Shown: positions 25,558 through 32,787 of the stretch, piece by piece
Numbering within the stretch: the stretch's first letter is position 1
Layout of the letters: each line of letters opens with the position of its first letter
NCBI GenBank assembly: GCA_020427395.1
Contig: JAGQON010000032.1
Location: 1-39,259, forward strand
Origin: Phycisphaerales bacterium
GTDB taxonomy: Bacteria > Planctomycetota > Phycisphaerae > Phycisphaerales > UBA1924
Length of the DNA stretch: 39,259 nucleotides
Direction of reading: 5' to 3'
Notes under the pieces: model-generated
Told to the model about the DNA's origin: nothing
What the model saw: the letters and a program-made list of their open reading frames with translations, nothing else
Databases searched by the model: none
Position numbers and translations under genes: made by a program

Positions 25558-25585
25558 AGTGTATCATCTGCTACAATTTTGTCAA
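25558..25585 (-). promoter_or_regulatory. Sigma-70-type promoter of the metal-transport operon
   Basis: On the minus strand, TTGACA (25585-25580), a 16-nt spacer and TACACT (25563-25558) form a near-consensus promoter. Transcription would begin near 25551, about 50 nt before the binding-protein start. The -10 overlaps operator-like site O1. Confidence 0.65.
25560..25575. promoter_or_regulatory. Operator-like palindrome O1 inside the promoter
   Basis: TGTATCATCTGCTACA has the form TGTA-N8-TACA and occupies the spacer and -10 region of the promoter, so a bound repressor would block RNA polymerase. Its centre is 27 bp from that of O2. Confidence 0.55.
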
Positions 25586-25618
25586 CCCGCAATCCGGGTA
25601 CTTGAAAGGGCCTATGTG

Positions 25619-26032
25619 TCAAGAGTTCCTGTCGAGGAATCGCCTGAACTGCTTGAGCGTGGGTGGGCTGACATGGTGCTCGATGCCCTCGGCATCAACG
25701 GCGGCGACCCTCGGGTCGACTCCCAGAGCGAGCAGGAAGGCATAGACGATCTCGTGGCGGCGTTTGCAAGCGTTGGCCAAGCGTCGCCCCTTCTTCGTGA
25801 GTTCGACGGGCTTGTAGGGCTGCGTGCTTACCAGTTCGTCACGCTCAAGGCGTTGAACCGTCCGGACGACGGTAACATGAGTGACCCCGAAATGATCGGC
25901 CAGATCCCTCACGCGGCACTGGCCGTGGGTGTCGATCAGGTCTGCGATGGCCTCGACATAGTCCTCAGCGATCTCGGATGCGTGATCGCTTCTTGTTCGC
26001 TGATACGACTGGCTCTGGGGTACTTCTGTCAC
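25619..26032 (-). CDS. mntR: Manganese-responsive regulator MntR (DtxR family)
   Basis: 137-residue two-domain DtxR-family regulator without the SH3 domain, the size of Bacillus MntR. A winged HTH (about 38-82, RVRDLADHFGVTHVTVVRTV, then LTKKG) is followed by the dimerisation domain. All six MntR metal ligands are conserved at a constant offset of 16: D24, E27, H93, E115, E118 and H119 (Bacillus D8, E11, H77, E99, E102, H103). This supports manganese specificity. The start is a GTG at 26032 behind GGGAG. It lies upstream of, and in the same direction as, the transporter operon it probably represses, with a separate promoter between them. Confidence 0.92.
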   Translation of the reverse strand: MTEVPQSQSYQRTRSDHASEIAEDYVEAIADLIDTHGQCRVRDLADHFGVTHVTVVRTVQRLERDELVSTQPYKPVELTKKGRRLANACKRRHEIVYAFLLALGVDPRVAAVDAEGIEHHVSPPTLKQFRRFLDRNS

Positions 26033-26052
26033 TCAGTTGCTCCCGAGGCAAG

Positions 26053-26068
26053 TGTAGCCATCACTACT
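26053..26068. promoter_or_regulatory. Near-match operator O3 upstream of mntR
   Basis: TGTAGCCATCACTACT differs from the TGTA-N8-TACA form only in the last base and shares the TGTAGCC half with O2. It lies 21 nt before the mntR start and could mediate autoregulation. Confidence 0.4.
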
Positions 26069-26090
26069 ATCGTCTACTTGGTATCGTGCA

Positions 26091-26122
26091 AAACAGAAAA
26101 CAGGACGGGTGGCCGTCCTGTT
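26091..26122 (-). terminator. Terminator downstream of tRNA-Val
   Basis: A perfect 10-bp stem (AACAGGACGG, 26099-26108 with 26113-26122) and a 4-nt loop are followed on the minus strand by TTCTGTTTT. It separates tRNA-Val transcription from mntR. Confidence 0.75.
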
Positions 26123-26137
26123 GTTCCTCGATCTGAA

Positions 26138-26211
26138 TAGGCGTAACTGGACTCGAACCAGTGACCTCTGCCATGTGACGGCAGCGCTCTAGCCAACTGA
26201 GCTATACGCCC
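26138..26211 (-). tRNA. tRNA-Val (anticodon CAC)
   Basis: The minus strand gives a full cloverleaf: acceptor GGGCGTA/TACGCCT, D-arm GCTC…GAGC, anticodon stem CTGCC/GGCAG with loop GTCACAT (anticodon CAC), and T-arm ACTGG-TTCGAGT-CCAGT. It reads GTG codons. As in the tRNA-Arg of this window, the first acceptor pair is G1-U72, and CCA is not encoded. Confidence 0.95.
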
Positions 26212-26271
26212 GATATGGCCATCAGCATATACCTGGATCGCCCCGGACTCAAGCGGGAAGAGCCCTGATCT

Positions 26272-26757
26272 TTATTTGATCCCGACCCGTGACTTCTGCC
26301 CTGAGCTATGGACAAGGGTGACAGTGAAATCATCACCGTTGATGCTCAGGACAGTCCAGCCCGACTCGAGCGTGTCCCCGACTCGTCTTGCCTTGCCATC
26401 AATGATAGCCAGCGGGGTTTTCGCGTTGGGGAGGATTGAGGTTACCCGGACCGTGGGGAGTTGCTGCGCACCCTTGGGACGCGTCGTGACTGGGTCCGAT
26501 TGCCTGACAACCGATTCGATCGGGGCAATCGCCGGTTCGAAGTAGAACGGCGATGGAATGAACTCCTGCGTGTTGAGCCCCTCACCAACCCGCTCGATGT
26601 AGAAGGGGGTATTCTGGAGCGAGACCATCTGAAAAGTCTCCGCTGAGGCGGAGGCCGTGCGTGCGCCCGAGCCGATCAGGCTGCCAGCGAACACACAGAG
26701 TGCCGGGACAACCATCGCGGCAAAGTAAAGCGGGTTTCTGCTTGCCTGCTTGCTCAT
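26272..26757 (-). CDS. PilP/GspB-like pilus or secretion assembly protein
   Basis: 161 residues. One N-terminal hydrophobic segment (about 10-30) acts as anchor or signal. A Pro-rich linker follows, then a small beta-domain (about 98-161) with PTVRVTSILPNAKTPLAIID, GKARRVGDTLESGWTVLSIN and a final VTLVHSSGQ. This pattern resembles the C-terminal domain of PilP and GspB/GspC-type proteins that link the inner-membrane platform to the secretin. It is the last gene of the long operon and overlaps the PilO-like gene by ATGA. Naming is by pattern and context. Confidence 0.7.
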   Translation of the reverse strand: MSKQASRNPLYFAAMVVPALCVFAGSLIGSGARTASASAETFQMVSLQNTPFYIERVGEGLNTQEFIPSPFYFEPAIAPIESVVRQSDPVTTRPKGAQQLPTVRVTSILPNAKTPLAIIDGKARRVGDTLESGWTVLSINGDDFTVTLVHSSGQKSRVGIK

Positions 26758-27395
26758 GCATCACCCCCGCTGCTGCTGGCTTCTGGTTGTGGTTGTTCGC
26801 CGGTCATCTCGAATGCGTTCTTCATCTTCTCGGGAAACTCGATGAGTTCGATGAGGTTGATCGTAACACTCGCCCGAACTCTGTTTTCGTCCGTCGGGAT
26901 CATCCGGAAGCTGCTCACACGGGGCTGCCCCGGGGATCGCTGGATATCGTCGACGAAGGCGACGACCCCGCTGAATGCGCCCTGGCACTCAATACGGAAC
27001 TCTTTTTCTTCGATCTTCACCGCTTGGGCTGGCGTGCCGGTCTTCGATTCATGGACAGAAGACTTCGTCGGCTCAACACGAGTGACGGTCAGCCCGCGGT
27101 CGATGGCGAGGCGCTGGAGCTGCTGGTGTGTCTGTGCCGGGACATTCTTCGTCAGGTCACTGACGATCGCGTCTCTGGCGGCTCGCATATTCGCGACAAG
27201 CGCATCGACCTGATCCGCATTGCTGGCCATCTCGCGCTCACCGAGATCGATGTACTCGTGATGCGCATCGTGCACTCGTTCCATTTCGGCGGCAGCGATC
27301 GAGCTGGGCTTGACGAAAAAGTAGCTCAGGGCAACCGAACCGGCTGCGACGAGCGCAACCCGGGCGGCAATTGCTTTGTTGAGATCTGCGTTCAT
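26754..27395 (-). CDS. PilO/GspM-like platform protein
   Basis: 213 residues from ATG 27395, which overlaps the PilMN stop by ATGA; an upstream ATG at 27407 would lie inside that gene. It has a single membrane helix (about 7-27), a coiled-coil stretch (35-80) and a ferredoxin-like domain (about 85-195: QRLAIDRGLTVTRVEP, FRIECQGAFSGVVAFVDDIQ, VRASVTINLIELI). This is the PilO/GspM plan, pairing with PilN/GspL in the inner-membrane platform. The tail is Ser/Gly-rich. Confidence 0.75.
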   Translation of the reverse strand: MNADLNKAIAARVALVAAGSVALSYFFVKPSSIAAAEMERVHDAHHEYIDLGEREMASNADQVDALVANMRAARDAIVSDLTKNVPAQTHQQLQRLAIDRGLTVTRVEPTKSSVHESKTGTPAQAVKIEEKEFRIECQGAFSGVVAFVDDIQRSPGQPRVSSFRMIPTDENRVRASVTINLIELIEFPEKMKNAFEMTGEQPQPEASSSGGDA

Positions 27396-29080
27396 GGCTG
27401 GGTCCAATCTGCCTCTCCCTCGCTTGCGTTCGCGAAGGCCTCGTACGGCGAGTAGCGGTTTCGTAGCATCACTTTAAGCGTAAACTGCGAACCCCAGGCG
27501 TTGTTCTCACCCTGCTGGGTGCTTACATCGATGCGCGTTGTTGCGCCCATACGGACGGCACCGACATGCTCGATTTTTCCGATTCTCTCGACAAACTGAT
27601 CGAGCACCTGCCCGGCCGAGAGCTTGCCTTCTGCGATGCTGTACCCGAGGATGACGAGCACGGGTGTGCCCGAGTCATACTCACCTCGCAGTTCCTGGAT
27701 CCTGATGCCGCTTCCCACAAACTGGCCGATCTCGGCCAGCGGTGTTTCCCAGTAGGGCTGTGGGTCCGTATGGCTGGCAACCAGTTTGGAGATATCGCCG
27801 AGCATTCCGTGTACTTCGTGCGCCTGCTGCTGCATCTGCTCAAACTGCGCAACCCGCTGATATCGCCCGGAGTCCTTCTGAATCTCGGATTCGAAGTGCG
27901 AGCGTTGCGATGTGTAGTTCAGGAACTGTCCCGCGACGGCGACTGCGGCGATGACGGCACCGATACCCACGGCCTGCTGAAGCTGCTTACGAGACCGCTC
28001 ATCGCCGGCGATTCGAGGAAGCAGGACCGGGATCGATTTGGAGAGTTCGATGAACTGCTGCTCAGTCGTCCCAAATCCGCCGGCAACCGCGGGCTCGAAC
28101 CCCTCATGCCCTGCGGCGAGTTTCATGTGGAGTTCAAGGTGCTCGCTGACAGCCCGGGTGATGTTCGGAATCGCGGCACCGGGTCCCGCGACGATCAGGT
28201 TCTTGAGCTTGGTTTCGCCTCCGATGCCGAATCGGATTGTCTGCTTGACATCGATACCGATCCGCTGGAGAACCGGGGCCATTCGCGGGAGGACTCCTGA
28301 TCGGAGCTCGATGCCCTTGTACTGCTGGGGCTGGAACGGGATTCCGTGCTCTACGAGGCAGTTCAACGCGTCCTGCACACAGCACTGCGCGGGGGCATCG
28401 GGCCCCGCTTCCTTTGCCTGATGCTCCTGAAACACCTGCTGGTAAGACTCAGCGAGTTTGTTGAAGCCGATATCCGTGGGGCGGACGAGCTTGAGGTGTT
28501 TTCCAGACGAGTAGCAGAGCACGCCACAGTGACCGTCGAGGTAGAAGATCGCGGTTTCGTCATCGAGCGATTCTGCCTGCTGAGCGGCAACGACAACCGA
28601 AGCGACGCTCGAGGGGATCATGCCCGAGACACGGACACCGCAGCGGTTGAGCCAGGCATAGAGGGAGCGGAGTGTGTCATCACGATCCGCGTATGCCAAC
28701 ATCAGGGTTGGACCGCTTGTTGCTGTATCATTACCGAGCGGCGTGACACATACTTGCGTATCCAGGCCGACCATTTCACGGAGTTTCGATCGTGCCGTGT
28801 CCCGTGCGAAAGCGCCACCCTGCTCATCGGTGGTGATCTGCTTGGTGAGGGTCTTGGACTCGTAAATGAGCGTTGTGTTGCTGAGTGATCGCTTCGGGAA
28901 GCGGGATAAGAGTTGGCGCAGCGGCAGGTCGAGCTGCATCAAACCGTCAGCCCAGAGATCGGACCAATCCTGAGAAGGCAGGCTGGTCGATTCTGACTGC
29001 TGAACACGCCCGCGGCTGACGAGCATGACGCTGAGTCGATTCGGAACCAGTGAGATGACGAACCCGTTCGGGATGGACAT
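27392..29080 (-). CDS. Natural PilM-PilN fusion (GspL-like) platform protein
   Basis: 562 residues. Residues 1-345 look like the actin-like PilM cytoplasmic domain (LAYADRDDTLRSLYAWLNRC, AIFYLDGHCGVLCY, LVRPTDIGFNKL, LKNLIVAGPGAAIPNI). A membrane helix (about 368-387) and PilN-like periplasmic part follow (coiled coil 390-425, then IRIQELRGEYDSG…VLVILGYSI). In type IV pilus systems PilM and PilN are separate; in type II systems GspL combines the two, and this gene has the GspL layout. ATG 29080 follows AAGGGGAG. A 99-nt gap separates it from the pilin genes; it holds no clear signal. Confidence 0.8.
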   Translation of the reverse strand: MSIPNGFVISLVPNRLSVMLVSRGRVQQSESTSLPSQDWSDLWADGLMQLDLPLRQLLSRFPKRSLSNTTLIYESKTLTKQITTDEQGGAFARDTARSKLREMVGLDTQVCVTPLGNDTATSGPTLMLAYADRDDTLRSLYAWLNRCGVRVSGMIPSSVASVVVAAQQAESLDDETAIFYLDGHCGVLCYSSGKHLKLVRPTDIGFNKLAESYQQVFQEHQAKEAGPDAPAQCCVQDALNCLVEHGIPFQPQQYKGIELRSGVLPRMAPVLQRIGIDVKQTIRFGIGGETKLKNLIVAGPGAAIPNITRAVSEHLELHMKLAAGHEGFEPAVAGGFGTTEQQFIELSKSIPVLLPRIAGDERSRKQLQQAVGIGAVIAAVAVAGQFLNYTSQRSHFESEIQKDSGRYQRVAQFEQMQQQAHEVHGMLGDISKLVASHTDPQPYWETPLAEIGQFVGSGIRIQELRGEYDSGTPVLVILGYSIAEGKLSAGQVLDQFVERIGKIEHVGAVRMGATTRIDVSTQQGENNAWGSQFTLKVMLRNRYSPYEAFANASEGEADWTQP

Positions 29081-29179
29081 GGAGCACTCCCCTTGCCGTT
29101 GACATTGGCATGTGATTTATCGACCCGTGGGAATAGGGACTTCTCCCGTATTTGGGTGACTTGCACAATTCATGGCTGG

Positions 29180-29536
29180 TTATTCGGTCGTCAGCTCGAT
29201 TCTTCGGACGGCATCGCCGCTGATGCCCTCTACGACCGCGACCGGGGTCTCATCGGGGATCTGGACGAATACGACGGTTTGCCCATTGAGATCGAGTGTG
29301 CTTCCCTCGGTGGGCATCGTGGCATTCCCCATGACCCCCTGCATCACGACGAATGCCCCGCTCTCCGCCGTGTAAAACGCTCGTGTGGTTTCGACGCGTA
29401 ACGTCGCGATCTCTGCCTCGTCGCGGACCGGTCGGATTGAACCGGCCACGACGAGAGCGAGTACGGCCATCACGACCAAGATGACCACGAGCACCGCGCC
29501 TCTGCGCTGATGATCTCCTGGCTGTATGTGACTCAT
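29180..29536 (-). CDS. Small pilin-like protein (GspK/PilX-type N-terminus)
   Basis: 118 residues. RRGAVLVVILVVMAVLALVVAGSI (residues about 11-34, in parts) is a single hydrophobic helix after a basic lead, followed by TTRAFYTAESGAFVVMQG, a pattern seen after the N-terminal helix of GspK and PilX proteins. It lacks the FTLxE methylation motif of its neighbours and is much shorter than GspK (about 300 residues), with only a small beta-rich C-terminus. It overlaps the GspJ-like gene by ATGA. It may be a minor pseudopilin capping the fibre. Confidence 0.65.
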   Translation of the reverse strand: MSHIQPGDHQRRGAVLVVILVVMAVLALVVAGSIRPVRDEAEIATLRVETTRAFYTAESGAFVVMQGVMGNATMPTEGSTLDLNGQTVVFVQIPDETPVAVVEGISGDAVRRIELTTE

Positions 29537-30051
29537 GTGCCGTCCCCCTGCCCGATCCAGACCCGTGGATGCGCCACGACACTCATCGTGAGTTGCCCGG
29601 AGGTGAGTGTGACGGAGATGCGGTGTGTATCGGTTGGCGTGGCCAGCGTGCTGGTTGTGCCATCGTTTGCAAAGTACTGGATCGAAAGAGAGTCGACCCC
29701 GTCGCAGAGCAGTGCGTTGGATTCACCCGGGACAACCAGCTCAAGCTGCCCGGAGCTCAGCTCAATTCCGGTCCCGTCGGCGAAGACGACCGAGTTTGCA
29801 GTGGCGGTTTGGATGCCCACCCCTGAATCATCGGCACCGATCGGGGCTTGACGGATCATGCGCGCGATCCGGTCGAGCGCAAACGCCATATGCTCGGTTC
29901 GCGCTCGGACCTCTCGGGTCGTAGTGTACGACTCCGACGCGCTCGTGAGCACCGGCAGCAGCACGACGCTGATGATGCTCATGACCACGATCGCGGCCAT
30001 GAGTTCGAGCAGCGTGAAAGCGTGGAGGTTTGCGTACTTCGATCGTCTCAT
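29533..30051 (-). CDS. Minor pseudopilin, GspJ-like
   Basis: 172 residues with a short basic leader, prepilin cleavage site LHA-FTLLELMAAIVV (Ala at -1, Glu at +5) and an N-terminal helix ending with LPVLTSASESY. The globular part contains MAFALDRIARMIRQAP, typical of GspJ-type pseudopilins, then beta-strands with FADGTGIELSSGQLELVV and a C-terminal VTLTSG segment. ATGA overlaps couple it with both neighbours. Confidence 0.8.
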   Translation of the reverse strand: MRRSKYANLHAFTLLELMAAIVVMSIISVVLLPVLTSASESYTTTREVRARTEHMAFALDRIARMIRQAPIGADDSGVGIQTATANSVVFADGTGIELSSGQLELVVPGESNALLCDGVDSLSIQYFANDGTTSTLATPTDTHRISVTLTSGQLTMSVVAHPRVWIGQGDGT

Positions 30052-30539
30052 AGCGCCGACACCATGGTTGATACAGGGAGCAGGTAGGGATCACTGGTGG
30101 CGGAGGTATAGCCCACGCTGACCGTGATCACACGGAAGATGTTCTCGCTGACTGTGGCGCTGACTGTGCCGTCTGACGAGACAAGAGGACCGATGGTGAC
30201 CGTGTAACTGAAACCGACACTCGTGTACGGCTCAACGATCGGATCGAGTCGGTCGATCAGCCCCGTTGTCGGGGTGTTCAGGTACGCGTCATCATCTGCC
30301 AGTGCGTCGAATCCAAGACCGGCTGCATCGCTGTTGATGTCCGCGGTGACTGTTTCAAGCACACAGGTGGCCAGGATCGTTGCCCGCGTGGTGTTGATTG
30401 CGTCGGCGCGGCCGGCGGCCGCGGAATCCATGAGGTTGAGCGTTGGTGGTACTGCGATCGCGAGCACGATAACAGCAATAACAACCTCGATCAGCGAGAA
30501 CGCAGGGCGGCCAAGTTGGTGACGAGCGTGCACACTCAT
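30048..30539 (-). CDS. Minor pseudopilin, GspI/PilV-like
   Basis: 163 residues. Prepilin site RPA-FSLIEVVIAVIVLAIAV (Ala at -1, Glu +5), followed by helix residues with ATCVLETVTADI, as in GspI/PilV proteins (where a turnover of 'A..LA…ME' motifs occurs). The rest is a small beta domain. ATGA overlaps link it to the GspH-like and GspJ-like genes. Confidence 0.78.
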   Translation of the reverse strand: MSVHARHQLGRPAFSLIEVVIAVIVLAIAVPPTLNLMDSAAAGRADAINTTRATILATCVLETVTADINSDAAGLGFDALADDDAYLNTPTTGLIDRLDPIVEPYTSVGFSYTVTIGPLVSSDGTVSATVSENIFRVITVSVGYTSATSDPYLLPVSTMVSAL

Positions 30540-31081
30540 TGCAGTTCCACCACACCCGTATGGGGGTGTACAAGCACCACCTGCCCCGATGAGAGCTCAA
30601 TGGTTGCGGATTCGGTATTGATTGACTCAAAGACACCGGCGGACGATCGGGTGTGCGGGTTGGCCTCATAGTCGAACCAGATGACACCGGAGCCAGCCGA
30701 GCCGTCGCCGTTGACCATTGATTCGACGGTGACATCCGGGTAGGTCGCGGGCAGATCGAGTGCTCGCGCTTTGCTGGTCAGTGGATCAGTCACGCTCTCG
30801 ATATCGCCGCTGTCATTCAACTGGACGATCGTCAGGGTTGAATCGCTCACATTGATCTGGAGCCCGCAGGGCGAGCCCATCGCCAACGCCCTCGCCTTGG
30901 TCACCTCAAGCATGCGGGCCACATCGTCACGGGCGGCACCTTCTCGCATGGTTCGCACATTGCCCATCGCGGGGATCGCGGTGACGGCCACGATGCCCAT
31001 AAGAAGAACAACGACCATCAGCTCAACGAGCGTGAATGCACCGCGACTCCTGGAGCATTGGTTGGTGCGGGTGTGGATCAT
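30536..31081 (-). CDS. Minor pseudopilin, GspH-like
   Basis: 181 residues from ATG 31081, 4 nt past the gspG stop; the longer frame to 31195 would lie inside gspG. Prepilin site RGA-FTLVELMVVVLLMG, then DDVARMLEVTKARALAMGSPC, the typical GspH/FimT helix-to-domain connection. The beta-rich C-terminal domain ends in VVLVHPHTGVVELQ, resembling the GspH C-terminal strand. Confidence 0.82.
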   Translation of the reverse strand: MIHTRTNQCSRSRGAFTLVELMVVVLLMGIVAVTAIPAMGNVRTMREGAARDDVARMLEVTKARALAMGSPCGLQINVSDSTLTIVQLNDSGDIESVTDPLTSKARALDLPATYPDVTVESMVNGDGSAGSGVIWFDYEANPHTRSSAGVFESINTESATIELSSGQVVLVHPHTGVVELQ

Positions 31082-31085
31082 TCGT

Positions 31086-31550
31086 TCAAAGCTCGTTGGC
31101 GGTCTGGTTGCCACCGGAACCGTCGGAAGCGGTCGTTGTGGCGCTTGAGTTGGCATAGAAGATCGCCGTGGGCGGTGTCGCGTTGTTGTCGACAAAGTAG
31201 TTCCAACCCGCGGCGGACTCGTTACTCACGCCCCGGGCTGCGGCCTGCGCCTGGCTGACCGCCTGAACCCCCCCAATATCGGTGAATGGGTTTGGCGGAA
31301 GGGTGAACTTGAGCACGCTGCCATCGGTCATCTGGACGAGCGTGGGGTACGGATCATTGCCCAGGATGACTGCGCTGGTGCGATATGTCGCGATGGCAGA
31401 CCGGACACCTGCGACGGTGCTTTGGGTGGCGCTTGTTCTTGCATCGTCGCTGGCACCGGCGAATCGCGGGACGGCAACCGCCGCCAGAATGCCGAGGATT
31501 ACGATCACGATCAGCACTTCAACGAGCGTAAAGGCCTTGTGGAACTTCAT
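31086..31550 (-). CDS. gspG: Major pseudopilin, GspG/PilA-like
   Basis: 154 residues from ATG 31550, which follows GGGAG; the longer frame to 31595 overlaps gspF. It has a six-residue leader, cleavage site KFHKA-FTLVEVLIVIVILGILAA (Ala at -1, Glu +5) and the AVPRFAGASDDAR continuation typical of major pseudopilins. The globular part has a Ser/Thr/Ala-rich C-terminus (SSATTTASDGSGGNQ). The full calcium-loop pattern of classic GspG is not obvious, so this could equally be a type IV pilin. Confidence 0.85.
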   Translation of the reverse strand: MKFHKAFTLVEVLIVIVILGILAAVAVPRFAGASDDARTSATQSTVAGVRSAIATYRTSAVILGNDPYPTLVQMTDGSVLKFTLPPNPFTDIGGVQAVSQAQAAARGVSNESAAGWNYFVDNNATPPTAIFYANSSATTTASDGSGGNQTANEL

Positions 31551-31567
31551 GAATAACTCCCTCTGCT

Positions 31568-32773
31568 TCACTTGTTGATGCTGATCATCTGCCACATCGG
31601 CAAGAAGACCGACAACGCGACGAGCAGCACAATCCCCGCCATGGCGATGGTGATCATGGGCTCGATGATGGTGTTGATGTTCTTGGCAAGGTAATCCGAC
31701 TGGCGGTCGTAGTGCCTTGCGATGATTGAGCCGGCACGGGCAAGTTCTTCGGAGTCTTTGCCCGATCCGAACAGACGCCGGGCGAAGCTCGGGAGCCCCT
31801 GAGCCCGGTTGATGACATCGGAGAGCCCCTCACCCGATCGCATCCGGTCACACATTCGGATGCACTCATCTTGGAAGACGGGACGCCCGGTCGATCCGCC
31901 GGCAATCTCAATCGCGGAGATCACTTCAATGCCGGACTCAAGCCCGATGCTCATCACGCGGCTGAAACGAGCGGTTGTGACCGCGGTCATCATGGTCCCG
32001 ATATAAGGGAGCTTGTGAAGGAGCTTCTCGATCTTGAAGCGCCCGCTCTTGCTCTTCCAAGTTCGGATCAGCATAAAAGCGCCCGAGACGATGATGCTGA
32101 GATACAACCACCAGTACTGGGTGATCGATGCCCCCATGGCCCGTACGACTCGTGTTGTGAGCGGGAGTTCGACTCCGTTGGCCTCGAAGATGGTGGCGAA
32201 CTTGGGTACAACAAAGATGACAATCACGCTCAGAGCAAGGATGACGAAGCACACCACGATAATGGGATAGGTCATCGCCCGCTTGAGCTGTTGGGTGGTT
32301 TCGATGTTCCGCTCGAGCATGTCGGCAAGGTGCGAGGCGACCGGCCCGATCTGGCCCGACTGCTCCGCTGAGCGGAGCGTCTCGATGTAGACGGCGCCGA
32401 ACACATGCTGGTAGCGTGCGAACGCGGAAGTGATCTTCTCACCCGACTCGATCATCGAAGCGATATCGAAGATCATGTCTCTCAAGGCGGGGTTCTTCTC
32501 GTGTTCTGCGATTGAAAGAAGCCCTCGACCAATGGGGATGTTCGCCTCTACGAGCACACTCATTTCTCTCGTGAGGGTCGCGATTTCGATCTGCGTTACA
32601 CGCCTGCTGCGCAGCACGCTCAGCGCGCTGCTGCACTCCTTCACGGTGAGCGGAGTAAACCCCTGCTCGAGCAGTTGCTGAAAAGCAGCCTGCTCGTTCT
32701 GGGCATCGATCCGACCTGACTTCCGAGTGCCGGTCTCATCCACCGCATGATACTTGTATGCTGTCGATCCCAT
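31568..32773 (-). CDS. gspF: Type II secretion/type IV pilus inner-membrane protein GspF/PilC
   Basis: 401 residues with two GspF domains, each ending in a membrane helix. The N-terminal part has YKYHAVDETGTRKSGRIDA and REMSVLVEANIPIGRGLLSI; the middle has LKRAMTYPIIVVCFVILALS (in part); the second domain repeats ARFSRVMSIGLESGIEVISAIEI and ends with TMWQ-like LPMWQMISI after the last helix. It forms the platform that works with the ATPase GspE. It lies between gspE and gspG in the same direction. Confidence 0.93.
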   Translation of the reverse strand: MGSTAYKYHAVDETGTRKSGRIDAQNEQAAFQQLLEQGFTPLTVKECSSALSVLRSRRVTQIEIATLTREMSVLVEANIPIGRGLLSIAEHEKNPALRDMIFDIASMIESGEKITSAFARYQHVFGAVYIETLRSAEQSGQIGPVASHLADMLERNIETTQQLKRAMTYPIIVVCFVILALSVIVIFVVPKFATIFEANGVELPLTTRVVRAMGASITQYWWLYLSIIVSGAFMLIRTWKSKSGRFKIEKLLHKLPYIGTMMTAVTTARFSRVMSIGLESGIEVISAIEIAGGSTGRPVFQDECIRMCDRMRSGEGLSDVINRAQGLPSFARRLFGSGKDSEELARAGSIIARHYDRQSDYLAKNINTIIEPMITIAMAGIVLLVALSVFLPMWQMISINK

Positions 32774-32787
32774 GAGAGGCTCCCCAA

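Noticed and set aside
26754..27455. Plus-strand frame of 264 codons opposite the PilO-like gene
   Set aside because: Antisense to a gene coupled by ATGA overlaps on both sides; no domain seen.
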